The notes beneath the pieces were generated by a model. That model did not search any database. It saw only the letters and a list, made by a program, of their open reading frames with translations, and was not told where the DNA came from. A program made the position numbers and the translations under genes. From an uncultured Eggerthellaceae bacterium (GTDB taxonomy: Bacteria; Actinomycetota; Coriobacteriia; Coriobacteriales; Eggerthellaceae): DNA of 64,000 nucleotides. Shown here piece by piece: positions 33,905-43,853 of this stretch. The stretch is from NCBI GenBank assembly GCA_944321455.1, contig CALULI010000004.1, positions 1 through 64,000 on the forward strand, in the 5' to 3' direction. Within the stretch, counting starts at the first letter, position 1, and each line of letters starts with the position of its first letter.

Positions 33905-34924
33905 TTACTCTTCGGCAAGAGGAGCATTATCAAGAGGTTCAAGTTCGTAGTATTCACGAACCTTATTCTCAATTTCATTGCGCAAGTCCGGATTTTCTTT
34001 CAACGTACGCTTTGCGGCTTCTCTGCCTTGGCCAAGACGTTCATCGCCGTAGTTAAACCAAGAACCGCTTTTAGCAACAATTCCTGCTTCAACGCCCATA
34101 TCAAGAACGCAGCCTTCTTTTGAGATGCCTTCACCATACATGATGTCAAATTCAGCTTGGCGGAATGGTGGTGCAACCTTGTTCTTAACTACTTTTGCGC
34201 GAACGCGATTACCAATGAATTCGCCATCTTTTTTCAAGGAGTCAAAGCGTCTGATGTCAATGCGGACACTGGAGAAGAACTTCAATGCACGACCACCCGT
34301 TGTTGTTTCGGGATTACCAAACATAACGCCAATTTTTTCACGTAATTGGTTAATGAAAATGCACGTGGTGTTTGACTTAGAAAGCGAACCAGCAAGTTTA
34401 CGGAGTGCCTGGCTCATGAGACGTGCTTGAAGGCCGACCGTGGTGTCTCCCATTTCACCTTCAATTTCTGCACGAGGAACAAGAGCAGCAACGGAGTCAA
34501 TAACGACGCAGTCAATTGCACCTGAGCGAACTAACATGTCGCAGATTTCAAGTGCTTGCTCACCAGTATCAGGCTGAGAGATAAGCATTTCATCTACATC
34601 TACGCCAAGCTTTGCAGCATAGACAGGATCAAGAGCGTGTTCTGCGTCAATAAAGGCAACGACACCACCCATAGCCTGGGCTTCAGCGATGATGTGGAGG
34701 GCAACGGTAGTCTTACCACTTGATTCAGGACCATAGATTTCAACAATGCGGCCACGAGGAACACCACCAATACCCAAAGCAATATCAAGAGGAAGTGCAC
34801 CGGTTGGAATGGCTTCTACTTGGAGACTAGCAGCATCCCCAAGTTTCATAATTGCACCTTTGCCAAATTTATGTTCGATTTGATCTGTTGTGATTTTGAG
34901 TGTGTTTTCTTTATCCGAAGTCAT
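33905..34924 (-). CDS. recA: Recombinase RecA
   Basis: A 339-residue RecA with Walker [32 protein letters not shown], the loop [40 protein letters not shown], and a C-terminal acidic tail. It catalyses strand exchange and triggers LexA cleavage. AAAGGGAG precedes the ATG. A perfect LexA box sits in its promoter, 45 nt upstream. Confidence 0.98.
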   Translation of the reverse strand: MTSDKENTLKITTDQIEHKFGKGAIMKLGDAASLQVEAIPTGALPLDIALGIGGVPRGRIVEIYGPESSGKTTVALHIIAEAQAMGGVVAFIDAEHALDPVYAAKLGVDVDEMLISQPDTGEQALEICDMLVRSGAIDCVVIDSVAALVPRAEIEGEMGDTTVGLQARLMSQALRKLAGSLSKSNTTCIFINQLREKIGVMFGNPETTTGGRALKFFSSVRIDIRRFDSLKKDGEFIGNRVRAKVVKNKVAPPFRQAEFDIMYGEGISKEGCVLDMGVEAGIVAKSGSWFNYGDERLGQGREAAKRTLKENPDLRNEIENKVREYYELEPLDNAPLAEE

Positions 34925-34959
34925 AAATTCTCCCTTTGCTGCTTAATGCGAACATACAT

Positions 34960-34988
34960 ACCATACACGAACATGCGTTCGTGTGCAA
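34960..34988 (-). promoter_or_regulatory. recA promoter
   Basis: On the minus strand TTGCAC (34988-34983) and TATGGT (34965-34960) are 17 nt apart. The LexA box fills the spacer, the same layout as at lexA. Confidence 0.65.
34969..34980. promoter_or_regulatory. LexA box of recA
   Basis: GAAC-ATGC-GTTC, a perfect match, extended to 8-base arms ACACGAAC and GTTCGTGT (34965-34984). Confidence 0.92.
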
Positions 34989-35070
34989 GTAATTTGATGA
35001 CTACTATCTTAGATAGCAATAATGGAATAAAACTTGAACAAATTTTGAAACAGTACAGAAAGGATGCTGC

Positions 35071-36261
35071 CTAAGAATTCAGTTCACGTTCGAAAAGCTC
35101 AAGCGCATAGAGCACTGTTTGCAAGCGAATCTGTTCCCTGTCTCCGTCAAAGTGTTTAACTTCGCTCTTTGTTCCTGCTGCGCTAGCTACACCAAACCAA
35201 ACCGTGCCTACAGGTTTTTCAGTACTTCCTCCACCAGGCCCTGCAATTCCCGTTACAGAAACAGCTATATCAGTTTTAAGGAGCTTTCGTGACCCTTCAC
35301 ACATCTGTTGAGCTACTTCGCTACTAACAGCACCCTTTGAGGCTAAGTCGGTCTGTGAAACACCCAAAACGCCTTGTTTAACATCATTGGAATAACTTAC
35401 AACGCCACCCTGAACAACGGCAGAGCTACCAGCAATAGCGGTAAGAGAACCCGCAATTAAGCCTCCGGTACAGCTTTCTGCCGTACTCAGTTGCAAGGAT
35501 TTATCAGTTGCTTTTTTGATAACGTCTTTAGAGCGCTGCTCAATTTCCTTCTGAAGTGACTCAACTGAAAGATCACTGGCGATATCAGCAGGCGTATCAG
35601 AAGAAGAATCAGCAGCATTTTCAGTATTCTTTTTCTTAAAACCAAGAAGATGAGCGGCCTTGAAGAAATAATCAAGCATGGAAAGCACGGTTAAGATCAA
35701 GGCGATAGTCATAACAATCCACGAAACAATATAAAGCGAAGGCTCAAGCGTTTCGTGAAGTGACAACAGAAGCGTTGAATCCTTAATAATGAAGAGCAGA
35801 ATTGCAATGATCTGGAAAACCGTTTTCGCTTTCCCGTACCAACTAGCAGCAATAACAACTCCTTGAGCTGCCGCCACCATGCGAATGCCTGAAACAATAA
35901 ATTCGCGCGTCAGAATAACCAGCGCAACCCATGAAGGAAGAATCTGAAGCTCTACCAGCGTTAAGAGCGCCGCTGCAACTAAAATTTTATCGGCAAGCGG
36001 ATCGACGAATTTGCCAAAATTGGTAACCTCTCCCCTGCTTCGTGCAAGGTGACCATCGACTGCGTCAGTGCAGGAAAGAAGCGCAAACAGAAATGCTGAA
36101 ATCCACGGTTTCCAAAGTGCCGCTTCATCCCAATCAGGAATCCAATATGGCCATGGAGCCAGCATGGCAGCAACAAAAACAGGAACAAGAAGAATACGAA
36201 TTATGGTAACAACATTAGCTGGCGTCCATAATCTATCTTCAGGTGCACGCGTTTCAGACAC
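35071..36261 (-). CDS. pgsA-cinA: Fusion of phosphatidylglycerophosphate synthase and CinA-type amidase
   Basis: A 396-residue protein joining two usually separate neighbours. Residues about 10-205 are PgsA, with DAVDGHLARSRG and FGKFVDPLADKIL and several membrane segments. After a Ser/Asp/Thr-rich linker, residues about 235-396 are the CinA C-terminal (PncC) nicotinamide-nucleotide amidase: STAESCTGGLIAG, VVSYSNDVKQGVLGV, SVTGIAGPGGGSTEKPVGTVW. There is no stop or frameshift between them. The start is GTG 36261, with GGAGG 6 nt upstream, overlapping the rimO end by 8 nt; an ATG at 36279 is less well placed. Confidence 0.92.
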   Translation of the reverse strand: MSETRAPEDRLWTPANVVTIIRILLVPVFVAAMLAPWPYWIPDWDEAALWKPWISAFLFALLSCTDAVDGHLARSRGEVTNFGKFVDPLADKILVAAALLTLVELQILPSWVALVILTREFIVSGIRMVAAAQGVVIAASWYGKAKTVFQIIAILLFIIKDSTLLLSLHETLEPSLYIVSWIVMTIALILTVLSMLDYFFKAAHLLGFKKKNTENAADSSSDTPADIASDLSVESLQKEIEQRSKDVIKKATDKSLQLSTAESCTGGLIAGSLTAIAGSSAVVQGGVVSYSNDVKQGVLGVSQTDLASKGAVSSEVAQQMCEGSRKLLKTDIAVSVTGIAGPGGGSTEKPVGTVWFGVASAAGTKSEVKHFDGDREQIRLQTVLYALELFERELNS

Positions 36262-37540
36262 GTTCTGCCTCCATTTCATAAAGAAGCGTGTCGGTTATGA
36301 GATACGGAGCAATCTCTCCAAGAGAGCCTTCATCAACATATGTTACACCGTCAACATCGGGAGCTTGTTGTTGAGTTCTGCCAAAAATCTGACCGTCTTC
36401 TTCGGTTCCTAAAATAAGAACAGGAACTGTCATTGATTGACGTTCAGCAATTTTTTGCGACGAAATAGAATCAGCTAAATCACGAATTACCTGCAAACGG
36501 TCGGTTTTGATGTCTTCGTCTACTTGATCAGGAAGCGTAGCGGCAACGGTGCCATCTTCAGGTGAAAAGGCAAACGCACCAGCATAGTCAAATTCTGCTT
36601 CAGAAAGAAAATCGCACAGGTCTTCGAACTGCTCTTCGGTTTCTCCTGGGTAGCCAACAATAAGCGTTGTGCGCAGTACTACATCAGGAAGAACCGATCG
36701 AATACGGCTGATCAAATCAAGGTAAGCACGCTTTGATCCTTTACGGTTCATTGAACGTAAAATAGCTTCGTCACAATGCTGAAGCGGAATATCAAAATAG
36801 TTGCAGATGGTGTCATAGCGCTTCATGACGCTTAAGAGCTCATCAGTGACCCCGCTTGGCTGCAAGTACAGAACACGAAGCCACGTATTAGGAAAGGTCT
36901 GTGCTAAAACCTCTAAAAGGTGCGCTAAGGTGTCAGGTTGATCAAAGTCTCTACCCCACAAGCCTGAATCCTGCGCAATTAAAACCAGCTCACGTGCCCC
37001 ACCATCAACCAGCTCTTGGGCATTCTTGACAATGTCATCAAGCGGAAAGCTATGGTATGGCCCGCGAATAAAAGGAATGGTGCAGTATGAACACTTGCGA
37101 GAACAGCCATCTGAGATCTTAAGATACGCGCTTGGTCCCTGTTCAAGGGTAACGCTTAGCGTTTCTGGGGCATTATTGTTACCTAACAAGGAGTTGACAA
37201 CATCAACCACCGTATGCTCGTCAGCGCAGGGCAAAAACGCATCAGGTTCGGTTAGTTCTGTTGCTAAATCATCACCAAAGCGCGCAGGCATACAGCCCGC
37301 AACAACAAGCTTCGTAGAGCCATTAGATACCGATTCTAATGAGAGCGCCTCAAAAATGGTGTCAATGGACTCTTCAATAGCAGGTTGAATAAAAGAACAC
37401 GTATTGATAATGATAACGTCGGCATTATCGTAGTCGTTAGTCAGCTGATAACCTGCTTCAAGCAACAGCTTCTGCATATCAGCCGTATCAACTTCATTCT
37501 TTGCGCAGCCAAGCGTAATAAAGGCAACAGACGAAGGCAT
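36254..37540 (-). CDS. rimO: Ribosomal protein S12 methylthiotransferase
   Basis: A 428-residue radical SAM enzyme. FITLGCAKNEVDTADM has the first cluster Cys (C12); the radical SAM motif is CSRKCSYCTIP; a TRAM domain ends it. The KNEVD form marks RimO rather than MiaB. It thiomethylates an Asp of ribosomal protein S12. The start lies 12 nt after the yajQ stop on the transcript. Confidence 0.94.
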   Translation of the reverse strand: MPSSVAFITLGCAKNEVDTADMQKLLLEAGYQLTNDYDNADVIIINTCSFIQPAIEESIDTIFEALSLESVSNGSTKLVVAGCMPARFGDDLATELTEPDAFLPCADEHTVVDVVNSLLGNNNAPETLSVTLEQGPSAYLKISDGCSRKCSYCTIPFIRGPYHSFPLDDIVKNAQELVDGGARELVLIAQDSGLWGRDFDQPDTLAHLLEVLAQTFPNTWLRVLYLQPSGVTDELLSVMKRYDTICNYFDIPLQHCDEAILRSMNRKGSKRAYLDLISRIRSVLPDVVLRTTLIVGYPGETEEQFEDLCDFLSEAEFDYAGAFAFSPEDGTVAATLPDQVDEDIKTDRLQVIRDLADSISSQKIAERQSMTVPVLILGTEEDGQIFGRTQQQAPDVDGVTYVDEGSLGEIAPYLITDTLLYEMEAERV

Positions 37541-37552
37541 GTACGGTCATCC

Positions 37553-38050
37553 TTAGCGATAATTTACGTACTGAAGAGGTTGACCGTAATCTTGTTCTTT
37601 AAGAAAAGCGATAACCTCTTGAAGCGTATCAATCTTTGCGCTTGAAATACGCAGCTTGTCGCCTTCAATGGTTACCTTGACTTTTTTCTTGGTGGCCTTG
37701 ATGTCCTTGTTAATTTTGCCCGCCGTATCGCGATCAATGCCTTCAATAATGTTTGCCGTTTGGCGAACATTACCACCAGAAGCATTTTCAGGGTTTGACC
37801 ACTTAAGAGCATTGATATCAATACCACGCTTAATCAGTTTTGATGTAATGATGTCAATAACTTGCTTGGCAACAAAATCGCTTGGTGCCAAAACCGTAAT
37901 GGTTTTACCACCCTTATCAAGGCTAATTTGAGCGCCGGAATCTTTAAGGTCATAGCGCTGGGTAATTTCCTTTTTAGCCTGACCAAAAGCGTTATCAACT
38001 TCTTGCATATTTACCTGTGAAACAACATCAAAACTTGATTCTTTAGCCAT
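37553..38050 (-). CDS. yajQ: YajQ-family nucleotide-binding protein
   Basis: A 165-residue protein of the UPF0234/YajQ family: SSFDVVSQVNMQEVDNAFGQAKKEITQRYDLKDS to AIRISS-type end KLRISSAKIDTLQEVIAFLKEQDYGQPLQYVNYR. Members bind cyclic di-GMP or tRNA-like ligands in some bacteria; the role here is unknown. ATG 38050 was chosen for the AAAGGAA site 6 nt upstream; a longer frame starts at 38098 without one. Confidence 0.93.
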   Translation of the reverse strand: MAKESSFDVVSQVNMQEVDNAFGQAKKEITQRYDLKDSGAQISLDKGGKTITVLAPSDFVAKQVIDIITSKLIKRGIDINALKWSNPENASGGNVRQTANIIEGIDRDTAGKINKDIKATKKKVKVTIEGDKLRISSAKIDTLQEVIAFLKEQDYGQPLQYVNYR

Positions 38051-38125
38051 GAGTTTCCTTTCGTGTAGCGTGAGCGTTTCTAAGTGAAAAGCGCTCAAAC
38101 ATATTCAATCAGATTTCAGTATGTC

Positions 38126-39343
38126 CTAGGAAGACGAAGTATCTTCACTGTTTTGACTGCTATCAGTTGCGGAACGGGATTGACGCGCGTTAGTTTGCGA
38201 TCCTGTGCTTTCAGCATCGCCTGATTCGTCGGTGGTTGAGGTGTTTTGAGGGGCGGCGTCAGGGTGTGCTTCATACCATTGATCAAGAATATCTTGGAAT
38301 TCGTAGGTGATATTCACAATGCCGCTGTCGTTTGCTTCTAATTCAACAGGTTCACCGTTGACAGTTAGCGAAACACCTTCTAACGATCCACAAACAAACT
38401 GAATATCAGTACTTGAGGAATACGATTGCTGAGTAGGACCTTCAACCTCTCCTGCTTCCTGACGTTCTCCGTCAATATAAACCTCTATCCAAGCACTTGT
38501 TCCTTCCTCAAGGGAATATTCCAAGGTGAATTCCGTCGGAGGCTGTTCGGCTGGTGGCTGCTGTTCGGTTGATTCAACGTTTTCAAGACCCGTAACAGGA
38601 ATGTTGGTTTGCTCGGGTTGTTTTGTGCACGAAGAAACAGCAAAAACAATAATCGCAATGATGATAATGATTGCGATAACGCCAAAGATAAGAGGCTTTG
38701 GGATACGCGATTTAGGCAAGCGACCAGCATGGTCTTGTTGCGCATATAAATTAAGATACTTACCTTCGGTTATGGCTGGATGACGCGAAGGATGAAGATT
38801 AGGCGTGCGCTGATGCGCTGCTTGCTGACGCTCGGATTGCGCGTTTTGACGAGATTGAACACGCTGACGCGCACTTGAAGATTGATAAGCAGCACTTGAG
38901 CGAAGGTCTTCTTGCGAATAATGCCTGCGCCCATTGACCACTTCCCCATCAGCGCGCGTACGGCGACTAGAGGTCTGCTGGAAACGTGAAGTAGATTGGT
39001 CTGTTGAACGCGAAGATGAATTGATCTCACGCGAACGACGCTGCATTTCTACATTATGATTAGCGCTTTGGTAGGCCTGCCCAATTTGAAACGCATAGGC
39101 CTGATCTAAATAAAGACGCGTTAACTCTTGTGGATTAAGACCAAGGAATTTTGCGTAAGCGGAAACCATGTTGCGCGAATATCCACGAGGAGGCATACGC
39201 TCAAAATCACTATTTTCAATGGCCTGAAGGATGTCTGGGCGTATGCGAAGCCTACGGGCTGCTTCTTGCAGCTCGTATCCCTTCGAAATACGTGCCTCTC
39301 TTAAGAGAGAACCGAAGCTTATATTATGCAACGCTCCACCCAT
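38126..39343 (-). CDS. RodZ-like helix-turn-helix membrane protein
   Basis: A 405-residue protein. Residues 8-75 are a Cro/RodZ-type HTH (FGSLLREARISKGYELQEAARRLRIRPDILQAIENSDF and the RGYSRNMVSAYAKFLGL helix). A Ser/Arg/Gln-rich linker leads to one membrane segment (FGVIAIIIIIAIIVFAVSSC), and an outer beta domain of the DUF4115 type follows, then a Ser/Thr-rich tail. RodZ organises the cell-shape machinery. It starts 8 nt past the ftsK stop. Confidence 0.85.
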   Translation of the reverse strand: MGGALHNISFGSLLREARISKGYELQEAARRLRIRPDILQAIENSDFERMPPRGYSRNMVSAYAKFLGLNPQELTRLYLDQAYAFQIGQAYQSANHNVEMQRRSREINSSSRSTDQSTSRFQQTSSRRTRADGEVVNGRRHYSQEDLRSSAAYQSSSARQRVQSRQNAQSERQQAAHQRTPNLHPSRHPAITEGKYLNLYAQQDHAGRLPKSRIPKPLIFGVIAIIIIIAIIVFAVSSCTKQPEQTNIPVTGLENVESTEQQPPAEQPPTEFTLEYSLEEGTSAWIEVYIDGERQEAGEVEGPTQQSYSSSTDIQFVCGSLEGVSLTVNGEPVELEANDSGIVNITYEFQDILDQWYEAHPDAAPQNTSTTDESGDAESTGSQTNARQSRSATDSSQNSEDTSSS

Positions 39344-39351
39344 GACCTTAC

Positions 39352-41862
39352 TTAGTCATCATTCATCTCAAATGCTTTAATCGATTCAAGTTCAAGTGCA
39401 TCAACTAAAACTTCTCGTGGCTTCGACCCATTAGGAGGACCAACAACGCCTTTAGCTTCCAAGAGGTCCATAATACGACCCGCTCGTGAATATCCGACGC
39501 TTAAACGACGTTGAAGATTAGAAGTTGAAGCGGTTCCCGCCGATACTACAATATCGGCAGCCTCCCACACCAACGGATCATCTGAAACTCGAGCGGCTCC
39601 ACCTGAACCATCTGGAGAACTATCCCCTAATGTTATCAAATTCGTTCGAAGAATATCGTTGTGATATTCGGGTTCACCTTGTTCTTTTAATTTTTCCACA
39701 ACAGCAGCAATCTCATCTTCAGAGACGAAGCAACCCTGAATACGCTGAGGCTTAGCAAGTTCTGGTTTCGAAAGAAGAAGATCGCCCAAACCAATGAGAT
39801 TTTCGGCACCAGGCGTGTCCAGAATAACGCGCGAATCAATGCCTGAGGCAACATTAAAGGCCATACGATTAGTGATGTTTGCCTTAATAAGGCCTGTTAC
39901 CACATTCGTAGACGGACGCTGCGTAGCAACAATAAGATGAATACCTGCTGCACGGGCAAGCTGAGCAAGACGTGAAATAGAGAATTCAACTTCTTTACCC
40001 ACGTTCATCATCAAGTCTGCAAGTTCGTCAATCACAATAACGATATAGGGCATATCATTGAATTCGTTTGACGCTTCATCTTCTTCTGAAAGCTGTGCCT
40101 TTTCCGCATGCATCTTGGCGTTGTATTGACCAATGTTTCTTGCTCCCACCTGGGAAAAGATCTTAAGACGACGCTCCATTTCGGCAACCGCCCAAGCAAG
40201 AGCGCTTGCAGCTTCGCGTGATTCGGTAACAACGGGAACATAGAGATGCGGAATACCGTTGTAAGGGGTAAATTCAACACGCTTTGGGTCAATCATGATA
40301 AAACGCACTTCGGAAGGGGTAGCACGCATCAGGATAGACATAATCATGGCGTTAATAGCAACTGACTTACCTGAACCGGTGGTGCCACCAATGAGGAGAT
40401 GCGGCATAGTAGCAAGATTGCTGATGATACTACGACCTTCAACGTCTTTACCAATGGCCATCTGCAGAGGTCCGTCAGAGGCATCCTTGAGAACATCACC
40501 AAGCAAAACAGTTTGACGCTTTTGGTTAGGAACCTCAATGCCAACATAGTTTGTGCCAGGAACCGGCGCAAAAATACGCACACCCGGCGCAGCAAGGGCC
40601 AGCGCAATATCATCTTGGAGATTAGAGACACGAGAAACACGCACACCTGCAGGCAGATCAACCTTAAACAGAGTTACGGTGGGACCAGGAACCCAATCAA
40701 CTACTTCAGCATCAACACCGAAGTCATGAAGCGTATCTTGAAGGTGCTGGGCTGTCTGCTGAAGAACCGACTGAGCTTCTTTTGTCTGAGCGTTTCGCTT
40801 AGAGTACTTTAAAAGATCCATCGAAGGCAAGACAAAACCATCAGAAGGAAGCGGGCTTGAACTTATCGGAGCAGTCTTGGCTGGCGATGACTTGGGTTTT
40901 TCACGCTGATCGTCTTGATCAGGGCAATGCTGCTTGCCTAACTTGCGTGTTAGTTGTTTGTCACTAGGTGCATCAAGTTCAGGTAACACCAAGGTTTTCT
41001 GCTGAGCTTTCTTATTGGCTGCTTGTGCCTTAGTTGATTCATCATCAGGAGCAATAACTTGAGTATCAAGCTGAGAACGATGTGCTTTAGGGTTGTGAAC
41101 GCGTAACGCTTTTGCTTCTGCCCCACCTTGATTGAGGGCCCTATCTTGTCCTTTACGCACACGCGCAAAAGGCAGCACATCTTGAGGCGTCTCGGGAAGG
41201 TCTTCGTCAGATTGTTCATCATGGCGTGGTCGCGCATTAAGAAAGCTTGAGAGCGAAAAACCAATGATGATAAACGAAAGGATAATAAGGCCAATCATTA
41301 AGATGACAGATACAAGCAAACCGAACAGGTTAAGGAGCGCCCACGCAATACCAGCACCTAAAAAGCCTGCCCTTGAAACAAGGTTTGCTGAGGTAAATAA
41401 GCTATTTGGATCAGCTTCAGCACCTGGCGTAAACAGAGCTACGATAGTCAAGAAAGCAATAAAGAGCAAACCCAGCCCAATAGCCACGCGCAGCGGGACA
41501 ACATCTTTTTTGAAACGGACTAATAAGGTTATAGAAACTGCTAACAGAACAAAGGGCAAAACGTATGATCCAATACCAATGGCATGGCGCAAGCCCGCAG
41601 CAACAAGGGAGGTAATCATCCCTTCAGGAGATAAAACCGCTGTTACAAACAACGCGACGGCCAATATAGCGCAGATAACACCAGCGATGTCACGTCGTGT
41701 GCGATCATCAAAAAGCGGTGCTTTAGCGCTTTCAGCTGCAGCACCTGCATTTCTGTATTGCGGTTTTTGCTTGCCGCCCTTCGCCGATGAAGCCACTTTA
41801 CGATTTTGTGACTTCTTGGCGTTTTTAGACGATTGTTTCGAATTTGATTTTTTGGTTGCCAT
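39352..41862 (-). CDS. ftsK: DNA translocase FtsK/SpoIIIE
   Basis: An 836-residue protein. A Lys/Ser-rich N-terminus and four to five membrane segments (about 55-210) are followed by a linker to about 340. The motor has Walker A GGTTGSGKS (about 487-495), Walker B VIVIDELADLMM (about 610) and a C-terminal winged-helix gamma domain (SVGYSRAGRIMDLLEAKGVVGP). It pumps chromosome DNA through the septum. AAAGGA precedes the ATG. Confidence 0.96.
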   Translation of the reverse strand: MATKKSNSKQSSKNAKKSQNRKVASSAKGGKQKPQYRNAGAAAESAKAPLFDDRTRRDIAGVICAILAVALFVTAVLSPEGMITSLVAAGLRHAIGIGSYVLPFVLLAVSITLLVRFKKDVVPLRVAIGLGLLFIAFLTIVALFTPGAEADPNSLFTSANLVSRAGFLGAGIAWALLNLFGLLVSVILMIGLIILSFIIIGFSLSSFLNARPRHDEQSDEDLPETPQDVLPFARVRKGQDRALNQGGAEAKALRVHNPKAHRSQLDTQVIAPDDESTKAQAANKKAQQKTLVLPELDAPSDKQLTRKLGKQHCPDQDDQREKPKSSPAKTAPISSSPLPSDGFVLPSMDLLKYSKRNAQTKEAQSVLQQTAQHLQDTLHDFGVDAEVVDWVPGPTVTLFKVDLPAGVRVSRVSNLQDDIALALAAPGVRIFAPVPGTNYVGIEVPNQKRQTVLLGDVLKDASDGPLQMAIGKDVEGRSIISNLATMPHLLIGGTTGSGKSVAINAMIMSILMRATPSEVRFIMIDPKRVEFTPYNGIPHLYVPVVTESREAASALAWAVAEMERRLKIFSQVGARNIGQYNAKMHAEKAQLSEEDEASNEFNDMPYIVIVIDELADLMMNVGKEVEFSISRLAQLARAAGIHLIVATQRPSTNVVTGLIKANITNRMAFNVASGIDSRVILDTPGAENLIGLGDLLLSKPELAKPQRIQGCFVSEDEIAAVVEKLKEQGEPEYHNDILRTNLITLGDSSPDGSGGAARVSDDPLVWEAADIVVSAGTASTSNLQRRLSVGYSRAGRIMDLLEAKGVVGPPNGSKPREVLVDALELESIKAFEMNDD

Positions 41863-41915
41863 CTATGTCCTTTGTGCGTTTAAGTAGTTTGTTTGGACTT
41901 TGATTGAAGTATAAC

Positions 41916-43778
41916 CTATAGCGTGATGACACTCACCACAACTAGTGGTCTTTGATTAGTTCTTTCCCAAAGAATTGAAAGCAGAGCACTGCGAGCCGCC
42001 TTTTTGAGTCCCTGTATAGGTTCACCCTTAGATAACGAGCGCTTCAATGCGCTGGTTACAGAACTCTCTGCGGCGCTGATAAGTTCATAATCATCGCCAC
42101 CAGGGATACCATGCATTTCAACCTGAATATCGGCTGCCAGTTCTTTGCGCTTGGCGTTAATAGCAAAGGTAATAACGGCAACACCCTGAGAACCTAAGCT
42201 GGTGCGTTCGTTAAGAACGAACTCTGAAGTATCACCAACGGACAAGCCATCAACCAAGACGATACCGCTCGGTACCGAAGGTCCTGGCTTTACTTCATGA
42301 TGGGTTAGCTCAAGGCTTTCGCCATTTTCGCAGATAAAGATATTCTCAGAGTCTACACCCGTTGCCTCTGCAAGGCGTGCATGGGCACGCAGATGGGTTG
42401 CTTCACCATGAACTGGCATAAAGTATTTTGGTTCAACAATAGATAGAACCAGCTTTAATTCTTCTGCCGAAGCATGGCCGGAAACATGAACGCGCGCACG
42501 AGACTTGTCATAGACATCGGCTCCAATTTTTGCGAGCGCGTTAATGACACGCGTTACCGCTTTTTCATTACCAGGAACAGGAGAGGCCGAAATAATAACG
42601 GTGTCCCCTTCTTCAATGGAAATGGTTTTATGATTGCCACTTGCAATGCGCGCAAGTGCCGAAAGCGGCTCACCCTGAGAGCCGGTACACATGACAACGT
42701 AGGAATCGCTTGGCATATCTTTAACATCGTAGGCGTCTAACAGATCACTGTCGGAAATATTGAGATAGCCAAGACGGCGCGCAATATCGGTGTTTTGCAC
42801 CATGGAGCGGCCGGTTACCGCAACTTTGCGTCCATTGCGAACCGCAGCATCACAGATTTGCTGCATGCGGTGAATATGCGAAGCAAAGGATGCAATAATA
42901 ACGCGTCCCGTAGCCTGAGAAATAATCTTTTCAAGCGCCTTTCCTACCTCAGCCTCTGAAGGCGTGAAAGTTGGATTCATGGCGTTAGTGGAGTCTGACA
43001 TCATCAGATCAACGCCCATATTGCCAAAGCGCGACAGAGCACCAAAGTCAGTATGAACGCCATCAATTGGAGATTGGTCAAGCTTGAAGTCGCCGGTATG
43101 GAGCACATTACCTGCAGGAGACTGGAAGAAAACACCGACCGCATCAGGGATGGAGTGGTTTACTGAAAAGAATTCAGCTTTAATGGAGCCTAATTTAATT
43201 TCCTGACCAGGCTTAATTTCGCACAGCTTTGCGTTTTTAATCTTGTGTTCTTTCAGTTTGCCTTCAATAAGACCAAGCGTTAACTTAGTGGCATAAATAG
43301 GAACCTGTACATCTAAGTCTTTGAGTAAGTAGGGCAGTGATCCCGTGTGGTCTTCATGACCGTGGGTAATAATGATGCCACGCAGTTTTGAAGCGTTTTC
43401 TAAAACATAGGTGTAATCAGGCAAAATAAGATCAATGCCTGGATGATCATCATCGGGAAACATCAAGCCAGCATCATCTAAGACCATATCGCTTCCGCAT
43501 TCGAACACCGTCATGTTCTTACCAATAGCATCAAGACCACCTAAAGGAATAATCTTCATCGATACTTTTGGCGCACGCGTCGATTGAGATTTGCCACGTC
43601 CCCTACCCCTTGAACCACGGGAAGGTTTCTTGCGTGTGTTTTCGGTCTTTTGACCGTCAAACTTCGAAAGCTTAGGGCGTGTACGCTCTAAATGGACGTG
43701 CTTAACTGACTCTCTGCGCTTTTGCGGAGCGTTTTTATCAGATCTGGTACGTTCAGATCCGTTTTGTTGTTGGGTCAT
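41916..43778 (-). CDS. rnj: Ribonuclease J
   Basis: A 620-residue MBL/beta-CASP ribonuclease. A basic 70-residue N-terminal extension (KKPSRGSRGRGRGKSQ) precedes GGLDAIGKNMTVFE, DAGLMFPDDDHPGID and the metal motif THGHEDHTG, then HTGDFKLD and HVSGHASAEELK. It acts in 5'-3' mRNA decay and rRNA processing. The basic tail resembles that of mycobacterial RNase J. AAGGAAG precedes the ATG. Confidence 0.95.
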   Translation of the reverse strand: MTQQQNGSERTRSDKNAPQKRRESVKHVHLERTRPKLSKFDGQKTENTRKKPSRGSRGRGRGKSQSTRAPKVSMKIIPLGGLDAIGKNMTVFECGSDMVLDDAGLMFPDDDHPGIDLILPDYTYVLENASKLRGIIITHGHEDHTGSLPYLLKDLDVQVPIYATKLTLGLIEGKLKEHKIKNAKLCEIKPGQEIKLGSIKAEFFSVNHSIPDAVGVFFQSPAGNVLHTGDFKLDQSPIDGVHTDFGALSRFGNMGVDLMMSDSTNAMNPTFTPSEAEVGKALEKIISQATGRVIIASFASHIHRMQQICDAAVRNGRKVAVTGRSMVQNTDIARRLGYLNISDSDLLDAYDVKDMPSDSYVVMCTGSQGEPLSALARIASGNHKTISIEEGDTVIISASPVPGNEKAVTRVINALAKIGADVYDKSRARVHVSGHASAEELKLVLSIVEPKYFMPVHGEATHLRAHARLAEATGVDSENIFICENGESLELTHHEVKPGPSVPSGIVLVDGLSVGDTSEFVLNERTSLGSQGVAVITFAINAKRKELAADIQVEMHGIPGGDDYELISAAESSVTSALKRSLSKGEPIQGLKKAARSALLSILWERTNQRPLVVVSVITL

Positions 43779-43853
43779 ATTCTTCCTTATCTATAATCAA
43801 ATACCCTCCGCCAAACATTTTGGCAGAGGGTAAAACAGTGCAAACGGTTGAAG

